Part shown: positions 6,570-14,200 of the stretch, one piece after another
How the letters are laid out: each line of letters begins with the position of its first letter
Numbering within the stretch: position 1 is the stretch's first letter
Assembly (NCBI GenBank): GCA_029287755.1
Contig: JARFQM010000460.1
Location: forward strand, 1-16,225
Direction: 5' to 3'
DNA length: 16,225 nucleotides
Source of the DNA: Desulfofustis sp.
GTDB lineage: Bacteria; Desulfobacterota; Desulfobulbia; Desulfobulbales; Desulfocapsaceae
Notes under the pieces: model-generated
The model's database searches: none
What the model saw: the letters and a program-made list of their open reading frames with translations, nothing else
Told to the model about the DNA's origin: nothing
Program-made: the position numbers and the translations under genes

Positions 6570-7604
6570 ATGCGAATCAAAAGTATCTTATTGTCGATGG
6601 CGCTGATCAGTATGGTTTGTGGTTTCGCCGTCGCTGCGACGGCCCAACCGATCACCCTGACCTTCGCCAACCAGAACCCGGACACCAGTTGGAGCGGCAT
6701 GAAAGCCATTGCCCCCTGGGCAAAACAGGTTGAGGAAGCCACCAACGGTAAAGTCAAAATTCAGATCTTCTACTCCCAGACACTGACCAAGGGCAAAGAT
6801 GCCTGGGAGGCCACTAAAAATGGAATCGCCGATATATCCTGGTGTTTTCACGGCTACTGGCCGGGCTTGACCCCCCTGGCCGACGTAATCAGCCTGCCGG
6901 CGCTGCCGTATACCACTGCAGAGAAAGGCAGCGAGGTATTGTGGAAACTTTACGAGAAATATCCGGCCATCCAGGAACAGTTTGCCGACAACAAAATCCT
7001 GCTGCTCTTCACCAGTAACCCCTATCTTCTGATTACCACCAAGAAGCAGGTCAAAACCATGGAAGACATCAAGGGGATGAAGATCCGGATGAGTGGCGGA
7101 CCCCCGACCGAGATGATGAAAGCCCTCGGCGGTACGCCGATGATGGTGCCCATGCCCGATAACTATATGTCGCTGCAGAAAGGCGTTATAGACGGCATGG
7201 GAGCTCCCTGGGAGGCCATCCACGGGTTTAGACTGTATGAAGTCGTGAACTACTACACCGAAACCCCGTTCCCGGCTGTCTATTTCTCCATCGCCATGAA
7301 CAAGAAAAAATGGGACAGCCTCGATAAGGAAATCCAGGATGCCATCATGAGTGTGGGCGGCCTGGAAGGTTCAAAGTTCTGGGGCCGCAATCATTTTGAC
7401 ACCGCCAAGGACGGCGTCATGGAAAAAGTAAAGAGTGAAGGCAAGAGCATCGACATTTACACGTTCTCAGACGAGGAGCGCCAGCGCTGGATCGATGCCG
7501 CCGGCAAGCCGATCTGGGACCAGTGGGTTAAACAAATGGAAGAAGCAGGCCACAGCAACGCAAAGGAAATTCTCGATACCGCCATTTCCCTGAGCAAAGA
7601 ATAA
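6570..7604 (+). CDS. dctP: TRAP transporter periplasmic binding protein (first system)
   Basis: This 344-residue DctP-family solute receptor has a GGAGG site (6558-6562) seven bases before the ATG. Residues 1 to about 25 are a signal peptide ending in AATAQ. The mature protein shows the family pattern: TFANQNP near the start, IADIS around 86-90, the KIRMSGG block with R173, the conserved arginine that usually pairs with a substrate carboxylate, and MSLQKGVIDGM. Substrates of this family are mostly organic acids, so an organic anion is likely, but the specific ligand cannot be read from the sequence. The gene lies 97 bases after the ferredoxin without a visible terminator, so it probably belongs to the sigma-54 operon. 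A strong terminator hairpin follows it. Confidence 0.95.
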   Translation: MRIKSILLSMALISMVCGFAVAATAQPITLTFANQNPDTSWSGMKAIAPWAKQVEEATNGKVKIQIFYSQTLTKGKDAWEATKNGIADISWCFHGYWPGLTPLADVISLPALPYTTAEKGSEVLWKLYEKYPAIQEQFADNKILLLFTSNPYLLITTKKQVKTMEDIKGMKIRMSGGPPTEMMKALGGTPMMVPMPDNYMSLQKGVIDGMGAPWEAIHGFRLYEVVNYYTETPFPAVYFSIAMNKKKWDSLDKEIQDAIMSVGGLEGSKFWGRNHFDTAKDGVMEKVKSEGKSIDIYTFSDEERQRWIDAAGKPIWDQWVKQMEEAGHSNAKEILDTAISLSKE

Positions 7605-7640
7605 TCTGACGCCTGTCCACTACTTGCAACTCATGCATAG

Positions 7641-7686
7641 TCATCCCCCTTGTTTTCAATAAAAACAATGGGGGATGATTTTTTTT
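7641..7686 (+). terminator. Rho-independent terminator between dctP and dctQ
   Basis: A long stem is formed by TCATCCCCC-TTGTTTT and its complement AAAACAA-TGGGGGATGA, with a single bulged base and a four- to five-base loop, followed by a run of eight T. Because it sits inside an apparent operon, it should let most transcripts end after dctP, giving excess periplasmic receptor over membrane subunits. This is a common arrangement in binding-protein transport operons. Confidence 0.9.
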
Positions 7687-7767
7687 GCCCACTTGGGGTA
7701 AATATTACTGAGATGAGGTCCCCCGACTTCTCTTGATAATATCTTAGAACTGAATGATACGAACAGA

Positions 7768-8250
7768 ATGCTCGCAACCATAGCCAAAAGGCTCAGTCAA
7801 TTGTTGAGTTTCAGCGCTGCGGCTATACTTGCGGCGATGATGTTTCTGACCGCCCTTGACGTGTGTCTGCGCTATTTCTTCAACCGGCCGCTGGCCGGCG
7901 CCTTCGAACTTGTCGGCTATATGATGGCCATCTTAGTACCCTTCAGCATCGCCTATTGCTATCAGGAAAAGGGTCATATCGTCGTCGATCTGTTCATGGA
8001 GCGATTTCGAACAAAGACAAGGAATATAGTTGATATCGTTACAATTTCAATTACTCTCGTTTTTACTCTGGTTATCGCCTGGCAGAACCTAATCCATTTT
8101 CTCGACGTCAAAGAAAGCGGCCTGACGTCCGCTGTTTTATCGATCCCTGAATATCCTTTTATCTTGCCGACTGCCGTGGCCTTTGCGACAGCGTCTCTGA
8201 TCCTCTTCGTGCGGCTGCTTGAATCGATCTCGGAGACGTTTGGCACATGA
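7768..8250 (+). CDS. dctQ: TRAP transporter small membrane subunit (first system)
   Basis: This 160-residue DctQ-family protein has four predicted membrane helices, at about 13-33, 47-66, 86-106 and 129-150. The family motif DVCLRYFFNRPLAGAFE follows the first helix, with Asp31, Arg35 and Glu47 in the usual places. In TRAP systems this subunit joins the large permease and forms the membrane scaffold that couples ion flow to uptake. Its start has no good ribosome-binding site. The gene follows a terminator hairpin, so its expression is probably lower than that of dctP. It overlaps dctM by four bases (ATGA), indicating coupled translation. Confidence 0.92.
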   Translation: MLATIAKRLSQLLSFSAAAILAAMMFLTALDVCLRYFFNRPLAGAFELVGYMMAILVPFSIAYCYQEKGHIVVDLFMERFRTKTRNIVDIVTISITLVFTLVIAWQNLIHFLDVKESGLTSAVLSIPEYPFILPTAVAFATASLILFVRLLESISETFGT

Positions 8251-9548
8251 GTCCACTCCTCGCAGGTATTATCGGAATTTTTGTTCTCATCCTGCTTATC
8301 GCCTCCCGCATGCAGATCGGCATAAGCATGGCCCTGGTCGGATTTCTGGGATTTGCCTATATCGTCGGTATAGATCCAGCTTTAGGGCTGCTGAAAACAG
8401 TTCCCTTCAGCACTCTGTCGAGTCAGAATCTCAGCGTTATCCCGCTCTTTATCCTGATGGGAGCCTTCGCCTTCACCGCCAACATCAGCGAAGACCTCTA
8501 TCGGGCAGTGCATAAATGGCTGGGGCATTTCCGCGGTGGTCTGGCCATGGCTACGGTTGCCGCCTGCGCCTGTTTTGCCGCCATCAGCGGCTCAAGCCTG
8601 GCGACTGCGGCGACCCTGGGCAAAGTGGCCATGCCGGAAATGAAAAAGTACAAATACGACATGGCCCTGGCCACCGGCTCCGTCGCCGCCGGCGGCAGTA
8701 TCGGCATATTGATCCCGCCCAGCGTCATTCTGATTATTTACGGAATCATTACCGAGCAGTCCATCGGCAAGCTCTTTCTCGCCGGCTTCATCCCCGGTCT
8801 GCTCGAGGCGGTCTTCTACATCATCACCATAATGATCCTCACCAGGATCAACCCCGCCCTGGGACCGCGCGGTCCCCGGGCAACAATGAAGGAGCGGGTC
8901 GGCTCTCTTCTGAGCGTCTGGGAAGTTGTCGTTCTCTTTGTGGTGGTGATCGGAGGCATCTATCTGGGGGTTTTCACGCCGACCGAAGCGGCCGGCGTCG
9001 GAGCCTTCGGCACTTTCTGTTTCGCCATTCTCCGTAAAAAACTGACCTGGTCAACCTTCGGATCCAGCTTATTGCAGACCTGCCAGACCACCGGGATGCT
9101 CTTCATGGTTGTCCTGGGAGCGATGATCCTCGGCTACTTTTTCTCGGTCAGCAGGCTGCCGTTCGAGCTCGCCTCCTGGGTCGGAGGTCTGGAGGTAAAC
9201 CGCTATGCAGTCCTGATCCTGGTTCTCGTGGCCGTCGGTATTCTCGGCTGCCTGATGGACTCAATGGCGATCGTACTGCTTACCGTGCCGGTCTTCTACC
9301 CGTTGATCCAAAACCTCGGGTTCGATCCGATCTGGTTCGGCATTCTCGTCGTTCGGGTCACTGAAATGGGCCTGATTACCCCCCCAGTGGGACTCAATGT
9401 CTATATTATTCATGGAATTACCGGCGAGCCGATGGGCACCATCTTCAAAGGGGTGGTCCCTTTCATCATTGCCGACATTCTGGAAATAATGCTGCTCATC
9501 GCCATTCCGGAGCTGACCCTTTTCCTGCCTGGGCTTATGGCCGGTTAA
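8247..9548 (+). CDS. dctM: TRAP transporter large permease (first system)
   Basis: This 433-residue DctM-family permease is highly hydrophobic with about a dozen membrane segments. Family landmarks are visible: GGLAMATVAACACFAAISG, GSSLATAAT, the PPSVILIIYG segment and, near the end, TPPVGLNVYI. It starts inside the dctQ stop (ATGA). It forms the translocation path and uses an ion gradient, usually sodium, to drive uptake delivered by DctP. It is clearly paralogous to the permease of the second TRAP system in this window. A stem-loop immediately follows its stop codon. Confidence 0.95.
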   Translation: MSPLLAGIIGIFVLILLIASRMQIGISMALVGFLGFAYIVGIDPALGLLKTVPFSTLSSQNLSVIPLFILMGAFAFTANISEDLYRAVHKWLGHFRGGLAMATVAACACFAAISGSSLATAATLGKVAMPEMKKYKYDMALATGSVAAGGSIGILIPPSVILIIYGIITEQSIGKLFLAGFIPGLLEAVFYIITIMILTRINPALGPRGPRATMKERVGSLLSVWEVVVLFVVVIGGIYLGVFTPTEAAGVGAFGTFCFAILRKKLTWSTFGSSLLQTCQTTGMLFMVVLGAMILGYFFSVSRLPFELASWVGGLEVNRYAVLILVLVAVGILGCLMDSMAIVLLTVPVFYPLIQNLGFDPIWFGILVVRVTEMGLITPPVGLNVYIIHGITGEPMGTIFKGVVPFIIADILEIMLLIAIPELTLFLPGLMAG

Positions 9549-9598
9549 CCCGCATATCTGCTGTATAGCAGGCTGTATCGATTAAATATATGGGTTAA
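9545..9598. terminator. Stem-loop between convergent dctM and gntR, possible two-way terminator
   Basis: An outer stem TTAACCC (9545-9551) / GGGTTAA (9592-9598) can extend to about 13 pairs with one mismatch and one wobble. An inner perfect hairpin CTGCT-gtat-AGCAG lies at 9558-9571. It begins at the dctM stop and lies between convergent genes, where a shared terminator is expected. The T-run is weak on both sides. Confidence 0.5.
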
Positions 9599-9623
9599 AA
9601 TTCAAGAGCTTAGGACTACTCAG

Positions 9624-10274
9624 CTATTTTGCAGGAAATATCAGGGGGAACAGGTTATCCCTGGAATTTTTATGGTGTTCCCGGACCCGGGCTTTGGCCA
9701 GTTCGACATCTTTGAGGCAGATCGCCTCAAAAAGCCTGTCATGCTCGCGCCGTATTTCTTCGATCCTGCTCATCACCAGGTCTTCGATCCGGAACCTCAG
9801 GAAGATTTTCCGACACAGATCCTTGTAGCGCTGCGCCAGCAGGTCGTTGCCGGTCATCTCCATGATGGCCAGGTGGAATTCGGTGTCGAGGATGAACATC
9901 TTTCGGGTGACGCGGCTGGAGGTCAAATTCTCGTAGGCCAGTTTGGCGCTCTCGACCTTCTGCAGTTTTTTATCGGTCATCATACGTATAGCCAGGCCGA
10001 TAAACCCGACCTCCAGCACCTCCCGGACCTGGTAGAGTTCTTCGGCTTCCTTTTTGTTCAGCTTGTGCACCGAATACCCCTGATTCGGTACGAAATCGAG
10101 ATATCCCTCCTGGGCCAGGATGGACAGGGCATTGTTGACCGGCGTGCGGCTCACCTGCAGCCGTGTGGCCAGATCGACGAAGACCAGGCGCTGGCCAGGA
10201 ACAAGCTCGTAATCGAGCATCAAGTCTATTATTTTATGGTAGACCTTGAGCGTCAGATTCTTGTTTTTCTTCAC
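9624..10274 (-). CDS. GntR-family (FCD/FadR-type) transcriptional repressor
   Basis: This 216-residue regulator uses a GTG start at 10274. The open frame extends upstream to 10391, but that part overlaps the preceding SnoaL gene and does not look like GntR sequence. Residues about 8-70 are the winged helix-turn-helix (PGQRLVFVDLATRLQVSRTP, then EGYLDFVPNQGYSV). Residues about 75-205 are the all-helical FCD sensor with the expected metal or ligand residues D130, H134, H178 and H200. FCD regulators respond to organic acids and sugar acids and usually repress nearby catabolic genes. Here the protein sits between two TRAP transporters, follows a SnoaL-like gene by 38 bases, and probably recognises the ATTnCATGnAAT sites seen in this window. 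Confidence 0.9.
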   Translation of the reverse strand: MKKNKNLTLKVYHKIIDLMLDYELVPGQRLVFVDLATRLQVSRTPVNNALSILAQEGYLDFVPNQGYSVHKLNKKEAEELYQVREVLEVGFIGLAIRMMTDKKLQKVESAKLAYENLTSSRVTRKMFILDTEFHLAIMEMTGNDLLAQRYKDLCRKIFLRFRIEDLVMSRIEEIRREHDRLFEAICLKDVELAKARVREHHKNSRDNLFPLIFPAK

Positions 10275-10312
10275 ATCCCCAACCTGCTGCGACGCTTGAT
10301 TCCCGCGGACAC

Positions 10313-10753
10313 TTACTCGAAACTGTTCATGGTCATCACCGGCATGACGCCGAATTGCTGGGACAACCCCATATAATCGTTGTAGGCCCACTCTTCGACG
10401 ATCTTGCCCTTTTCCCAGGTCGATACGGTGCAGCCTTTCATGGCCACGTCCCTGCCGGTCGGCGGCGCCTGAATCGTCGGCGTTTTGCCGGTATGCTTGC
10501 CGGTGAGTATGACCCGGGTAACCGTCTTGTCGCCGTCCCTGAGAATCTCTTCTATCTCCATTTTCAAGTTGGAGTATGCGCTGCGGACGTCGGCAATGAA
10601 TGTCTTATAGCCGGCCACCCCCTCGACCTTTTTCATCGGCGGCTGATAGCGCCGGTAGCCGGGGGCGATCAGTTCATCGAGCACTTCGAGGTTACCGTTG
10701 TTGTAGGCTTCTTCAATTAACCGCTGCATGGTTTTCTTCAGATCTTCTGACAT
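10313..10753 (-). CDS. SnoaL-like / ester-cyclase-type small enzyme
   Basis: This 146-residue protein has the SnoaL-like (NTF2-fold) pattern: helical N-terminus with NLEVLDELIAPGY, a beta-rich middle (VTRVILTGKHTG) and the ending GKIVEEWAYNDYMGL. The start at 10753 is preferred over the in-frame ATG at 10774, because GGGAGG (10761-10766) lies seven bases before it. This fold includes polyketide cyclases, ketosteroid-isomerase-like enzymes, dehydratases and many proteins of unknown role. Here it is the first gene of a two-gene operon with the GntR regulator, suggesting it acts in the pathway that regulator controls or on its inducer. The substrate is unknown. Confidence 0.8.
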   Translation of the reverse strand: MSEDLKKTMQRLIEEAYNNGNLEVLDELIAPGYRRYQPPMKKVEGVAGYKTFIADVRSAYSNLKMEIEEILRDGDKTVTRVILTGKHTGKTPTIQAPPTGRDVAMKGCTVSTWEKGKIVEEWAYNDYMGLSQQFGVMPVMTMNSFE

Positions 10754-10809
10754 GGCCCATCCTCCCTGGTTCACAAAAGACTGCTGGCTTCGAAGAACTC
10801 TATAGACTC

Positions 10810-10823
10810 ATTGTACATGCAAT
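10810..10823. promoter_or_regulatory. Candidate GntR operator before the SnoaL-gntR operon
   Basis: ATTGTACATGCAAT contains the ten-base core TACATGCAAT, which is shared exactly with the sites at 10945-10957 (inverted) and 14631-14643. Its outer arms ATTG/CAAT are also an inverted repeat. It lies about 57 bases before the SnoaL start, and a weak -35/-10 pair for the minus strand (10850-10845 and 10827-10822) would put the start site inside it. This would fit autorepression. Confidence 0.5.
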
Positions 10824-10868
10824 CATGCCAATGTTTCTCATAGTAAACAAATCTTGAATTAAAGCAAC

Positions 10869-10891
10869 ACCGATGCAGGTGCCGCATCGGT
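10869..10891. repeat. Perfect inverted repeat (8-base stem, 7-base loop)
   Basis: ACCGATGC and GCATCGGT are separated by seven bases. There is no T-run and no gene ends nearby on either strand, so a terminator is unlikely. It may be a protein-binding site. Confidence 0.5.
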
Positions 10892-10918
10892 CAATTTGTC
10901 TCTGGAGATGGAATTTCC

Positions 10919-10947
10919 TTGACAGCAACTTTTTGGCGCGCAATATT
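10919..10947 (+). promoter_or_regulatory. Possible sigma-70 promoter for the second TRAP operon
   Basis: A consensus -35 TTGACA (10919-10924) is followed after 17 bases by AATATT (10942-10947), which matches four of six -10 positions. The candidate GntR site 10945-10957 overlaps the -10 end and the predicted start near 10954, as expected for a repressor-controlled promoter. Confidence 0.5.
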
Positions 10948-10957
10948 GCATGTAATT
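10945..10957. promoter_or_regulatory. Candidate GntR operator before the second TRAP operon
   Basis: ATTGCATGTAATT is the near-palindrome ATTnCATGnAAT. It is identical, inverted, to the site at 14631-14643 and lies over the probable -10/+1 region of the TTGACA promoter. Binding by the neighbouring GntR protein is an inference from recurrence and position. Confidence 0.5.
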
Positions 10958-10985
10958 ATCCTGGATCCCGGCAGCCGTCGTCTTC

Positions 10986-11015
10986 TTTCGCGCCTTTCAT
11001 CGGCCGTGCGCGAAA
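10986..11015 (+). repeat. GC-rich hairpin in the leader of the second TRAP operon
   Basis: TTTCGCGC and GCGCGAAA form a perfect 8-base stem around a 14-base loop that itself contains CGGCCG. It would lie about 30 bases inside the predicted transcript. There is no following T-run. It may affect mRNA stability or be a structural leader element. Confidence 0.45.
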
Positions 11016-11202
11016 CAGGTAGGGGACAGGGCGGGTCCTGAGTGGAAATATCTGGAAAAATCGAGAAAAACAAGATAGCTTCACCATTGAGATAATAGTC
11101 TGAAACCGCTTCTAAACTGTGCGGTTGCAATCTGGTCTTTAGCTGTTCGGGTGCGATACCGGGCATACATCAATGCGTTATCAATCAAGGAGGGATCATC
11201 CG

Positions 11203-12216
11203 ATGATGAAAAAATCCATTCTGGCAGTCGTGTCTGTCGCTGTAACAGCTGTTTTTCTCTCAGGATTCGCATCCGTCGTCAGAGCCGACACGGTGGAGCT
11301 GACCTACGCCAATTTCTTTCCGCCATTCCACATTCAGTCACAGCTTGCTGAGTCATGGTGTCAGGAAGTTGAGAAGCGAACCAACGGCGCGGTAAAGATC
11401 AATTACTACCCGGGCGGCACCCTGGTCAAGGCACCGCAGATCTACGACGGCGTCGAGCAGGGTATCGCCGATATCGGTATGTCGGTTCTGGCCTACTCCA
11501 AAGGCAGGTTTCCGGTTCTCGGCGCAATGGATCTGCCGATCGGCTATCCTAACGGCGTGGTCGCCACCAAAATCGCCAACAGTGTACTGGAGAAATTCAC
11601 CCCCGAGGAGTTCGATACCACCCAGATCATGTTTCTGCACGCCCATGGCCCGGGCCTGATCCACACCAGGGATAAAGAGGTTAATAATCTGGCCGATCTG
11701 GAAGGTCTCAAAATTCGGGCCACCGGCATGAGCGCCAAACTCGCCGATGCTCTTGGCGCCACGCCGGTCAGTATGGGCATGCCCGATGCCTACCAGAGTC
11801 TGCAGAAAGGCGTGGTCGACGGCTGTGCCCATCCGCTGGAGGCCAACAAAGGCTGGAAACTGGCAGAGGTACTCGAATATGTGGTAGACGAAGACTCAGT
11901 CGCTTATACCACCACCTTCTTTGTAGCCATGAACAAGGCAAAATGGGATTCACTGACACCTGAAATCCAGAAGACCATCTCTGAGATCAACATGGAATGG
12001 TCGGTAAAGCATGGTGAGGCCTGGGATTCCAGCGACGCCGAAGGTCGCGCGTTCTTTACCGAGAAAGGCGGCACATTTGTCACGCTCGACGACGCCGAGA
12101 AGGAAAAATGGCAGGCAGCCGTTAAACCGGCCATCGATGCCTACTCTGCCGATCTTGACGAGAAAGGAATCAACGGCCAGGAAGTTATCGGCTACATCCA
12201 GTCAATGCTGAAGTAA
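11203..12216 (+). CDS. dctP: TRAP transporter periplasmic binding protein (second system)
   Basis: This 337-residue DctP-family receptor is taken from ATG 11203, nine bases after AGGAGG (11188-11193). An ATG at 11206 is a close alternative. Residues 1 to about 28 form a signal peptide ending in VVRA before DTVELTYANFFPP. R172 in GLKIRATGM is the conserved arginine expected to bind a carboxylate, and MPDAYQSLQKGVVDG is the typical later motif. It differs from the first receptor in the ligand-contact stretches (AMDLPIGYP here, ISLPALPY there; CAHPLEAN here, MGAPWEAI there), so the two systems probably prefer different substrates. It is the first gene of a dctPQM operon under a candidate GntR-controlled promoter. 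Confidence 0.95.
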   Translation: MMKKSILAVVSVAVTAVFLSGFASVVRADTVELTYANFFPPFHIQSQLAESWCQEVEKRTNGAVKINYYPGGTLVKAPQIYDGVEQGIADIGMSVLAYSKGRFPVLGAMDLPIGYPNGVVATKIANSVLEKFTPEEFDTTQIMFLHAHGPGLIHTRDKEVNNLADLEGLKIRATGMSAKLADALGATPVSMGMPDAYQSLQKGVVDGCAHPLEANKGWKLAEVLEYVVDEDSVAYTTTFFVAMNKAKWDSLTPEIQKTISEINMEWSVKHGEAWDSSDAEGRAFFTEKGGTFVTLDDAEKEKWQAAVKPAIDAYSADLDEKGINGQEVIGYIQSMLK

Positions 12217-12249
12217 TCACGCCCTAACCCGGCGCGATGATACTGAAAT

Positions 12250-12281
12250 CGATCGGGCAGGACAGCGGTTCTGTCCGATCG
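12250..12281 (+). terminator. Hairpin between dctP and dctQ of the second system
   Basis: GGACAG and CTGTCC pair around a five-base loop, and after a left-hand bulge CGATC (12250-12254) pairs with GATCG (12277-12281). There is no true T-run, so it may be an attenuator or an mRNA 3'-end stabiliser rather than a full terminator. It occupies the same position as the strong terminator of the first TRAP operon. Confidence 0.4.
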
Positions 12282-12333
12282 GCTTATTCATCTTTCATTG
12301 AATACTTAGCCGGTTAGAAAACCCGATTACCTC

Positions 12334-12819
12334 ATGCACCCTTTCTGGACTCTTTTAGACAAAACACAACGATTCATGAAGGGTGTTTCTTCAGCGTGTC
12401 TGATGGGCATGGCGCTGATGACCTGCGCCGACGTCATCCTCCGGGCGACAATCAACAAGCCGATATTCGGCTCCGAAGAAATCGTTTCCATATTCGCCGT
12501 GCTGGCCATTGGCTTTGCCCTTCCCTACGCCCACAAAAAAGATTCCCACGTGGGCGTGGAGATAGTCGTCCGGCTGCTCTCCAAGCGAACCCAGGAAATC
12601 ATCAGACTGATCACCAATGCGTTCTCTTTCCTGCTCTTCCTGCTGCTGGCCTGGCAGATGTTCATCTATGCGCGGGTGATGCAGGGATCCGGTGAGTTAT
12701 CTATGAACCTTGAGCTGCCGACCTATTGCTTCGTGTACGCCCTGTCCTTCTGTCTGTTTGTTGTCTCCCTCCATATCCTGCAGGACATGCTCCTTTATTT
12801 TAACGGAGACCGTTCATAG
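12334..12819 (+). CDS. dctQ: TRAP transporter small membrane subunit (second system)
   Basis: This 161-residue DctQ-family protein has four predicted membrane helices, at about 16-36, 49-66, 90-112 and 130-153. The post-helix-1 motif CADVILRATINKPIFGSEE carries the family Asp, Arg and Glu. It is the small scaffold subunit of the second permease. Its start at 12334 has no clear ribosome-binding site, as for the first dctQ, and it follows a hairpin after dctP. It ends two bases before the dctM start, so the two are probably cotranslated. Confidence 0.92.
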   Translation: MHPFWTLLDKTQRFMKGVSSACLMGMALMTCADVILRATINKPIFGSEEIVSIFAVLAIGFALPYAHKKDSHVGVEIVVRLLSKRTQEIIRLITNAFSFLLFLLLAWQMFIYARVMQGSGELSMNLELPTYCFVYALSFCLFVVSLHILQDMLLYFNGDRS

Positions 12820-12821
12820 AG

Positions 12822-14135
12822 ATGAGTCCCTCGACTGTCGGCATTATCGGCATCCTGCTGATGCTCGTCATCTTCGTAACCAGAATGCCGGTGGCCTATG
12901 TGATGACCCTGGTCGGCGTCGGTGGATTCAGTTATCTGATCTCGATGAACGCCGGTCTCAATCTTCTGCCCAGGGTCTTTTACGACACCTTTTCATCCTA
13001 TGAACTGACCACCATCCCCCTTTTTGTCCTGATGGGGCAACTGGCCTTTAACAGCGGCATCAGCAGAAGACTGTACAACACGACCTACACGTTTCTGGGC
13101 AACACCAGGGGTGGTCTGGCGATGGCCACCGTCTCCGCCTGCACCGCTTTCGGGGCGGTCTGCGGCTCCAGCCCTGCCACCGCGGCAACCATGGCCACCG
13201 TCGGCATACCGGAAATGAAACGGTTCAATTACTCCAATGAACTGGCTGCCGGGTCAGTGGCTTCAGGCGGTGGGCTGGGTATGATCATGCCGCCCAGCGT
13301 GGTGCTCATCGTCTACGGGATTCTGACCGAACAGTCTATCGGCGCTCTCTTTGTTTCGGGAATTCTGCCGGCCTTTCTGATGACCATCCTGTTTATCATT
13401 TCGATCTACATCACCTGCAGGTTGAATCCCGAGAAAGGACCGAAGGGCGAACCCTTTACCTGGGGACAGAAAATCAGATCCCTGGCCGGACTGATCGATA
13501 CCGTGCTTATTTTTGTGGTGGTTATGGCTGGTCTGTTTGCCGGTTTCTTCACCCCCACCGAGTCGGCGGCCATAGGTGTGCTGGCCGTCCTGCTGGTCTC
13601 GATCCTGCGCCGGCAGCTGAGCTGGAAGTCCTTCATCAAATCGCTGCATGAGACACTGCAGACCTCCTGCATGATACTTTTCCTGATTGCAGGAGCGATG
13701 GTGTTTGGGAAATTTCTGGCTGTCACCAGGATTCCCTTTGACCTGGCGACCTGGATCAGCGGCTTCGATCTACCTCCCTTCCTGATCATCTCGATTATCA
13801 TCCTGATCTACTTTCTGGGCGGCTGTTTCATGGATTCCCTCGGCCTGATCATGCTGACCATTCCGATATTCTTCCCCATTATCACCAACCTCGGCTATGA
13901 CCCGATATGGTTCGGCGTAATCATTGTGCTGGTCACCGAGATGGGGGTCATCACCCCCCCCGTGGGCCTCAATGTCTATGTGGTCTATGGGGTGGCGAAA
14001 AACGTTATGGAGGACATAACCCTTGAGTCGATCTTCAAGGGCATCGTCCCATTTCTGCTTGCGGTGGTGGCCGGCATTATCATCCTGATGATTTTCCCGC
14101 AGATCGTTCTCTTCCTGCCGCATCTCATGTACTGA
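12822..14135 (+). CDS. dctM: TRAP transporter large permease (second system)
   Basis: This 437-residue multi-helix permease starts two bases after dctQ, with CGGAGA upstream. It shares the DctM landmarks: GGLAMATVSACTAFGAVCG, GSSPATAAT, PPSVVLIVYG and TPPVGLNVYV. It aligns closely with the first permease in these blocks, showing that the two TRAP systems are paralogous, while the receptors have diverged more. It completes the second ion-driven uptake system. The 65 bases between it and the convergent usp gene show no obvious terminator. Confidence 0.95.
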   Translation: MSPSTVGIIGILLMLVIFVTRMPVAYVMTLVGVGGFSYLISMNAGLNLLPRVFYDTFSSYELTTIPLFVLMGQLAFNSGISRRLYNTTYTFLGNTRGGLAMATVSACTAFGAVCGSSPATAATMATVGIPEMKRFNYSNELAAGSVASGGGLGMIMPPSVVLIVYGILTEQSIGALFVSGILPAFLMTILFIISIYITCRLNPEKGPKGEPFTWGQKIRSLAGLIDTVLIFVVVMAGLFAGFFTPTESAAIGVLAVLLVSILRRQLSWKSFIKSLHETLQTSCMILFLIAGAMVFGKFLAVTRIPFDLATWISGFDLPPFLIISIIILIYFLGGCFMDSLGLIMLTIPIFFPIITNLGYDPIWFGVIIVLVTEMGVITPPVGLNVYVVYGVAKNVMEDITLESIFKGIVPFLLAVVAGIIILMIFPQIVLFLPHLMY

Positions 14136-14200
14136 GACCGACCTGTGTTTTACCGGTTGCTCCTCTAAAGAAGATTACAGCGAGTAGACGGAGAGCAGCC

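Larger units (their letters stand above)
10754..11202. other. Long non-coding control region between SnoaL-gntR and the second TRAP operon
   Basis: This 449-base divergent region contains no convincing gene. It holds two candidate GntR sites (10810-10823 and 10945-10957), a possible sigma-70 promoter facing the TRAP operon (10919-10947), and two perfect 8-base-stem hairpins (10869-10891 and 10986-11015). The rest, 11016-11187, shows nothing I can name. If the promoter is right, the TRAP mRNA has a leader of roughly 250 bases. Confidence 0.7.

Noticed and set aside
7631..7643. CATGCAT-containing stretch before dctQ as another GntR site
   Set aside because: Flanking ATT and AAT arms are not conserved; only the central CATG is shared.
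10275..10391. Upstream extension of the GntR protein to an ATG at 10391
   Set aside because: The extra 39 residues overlap the SnoaL-like gene and precede the normal start of the GntR helix-turn-helix domain; GTG 10274 gives the usual family length.
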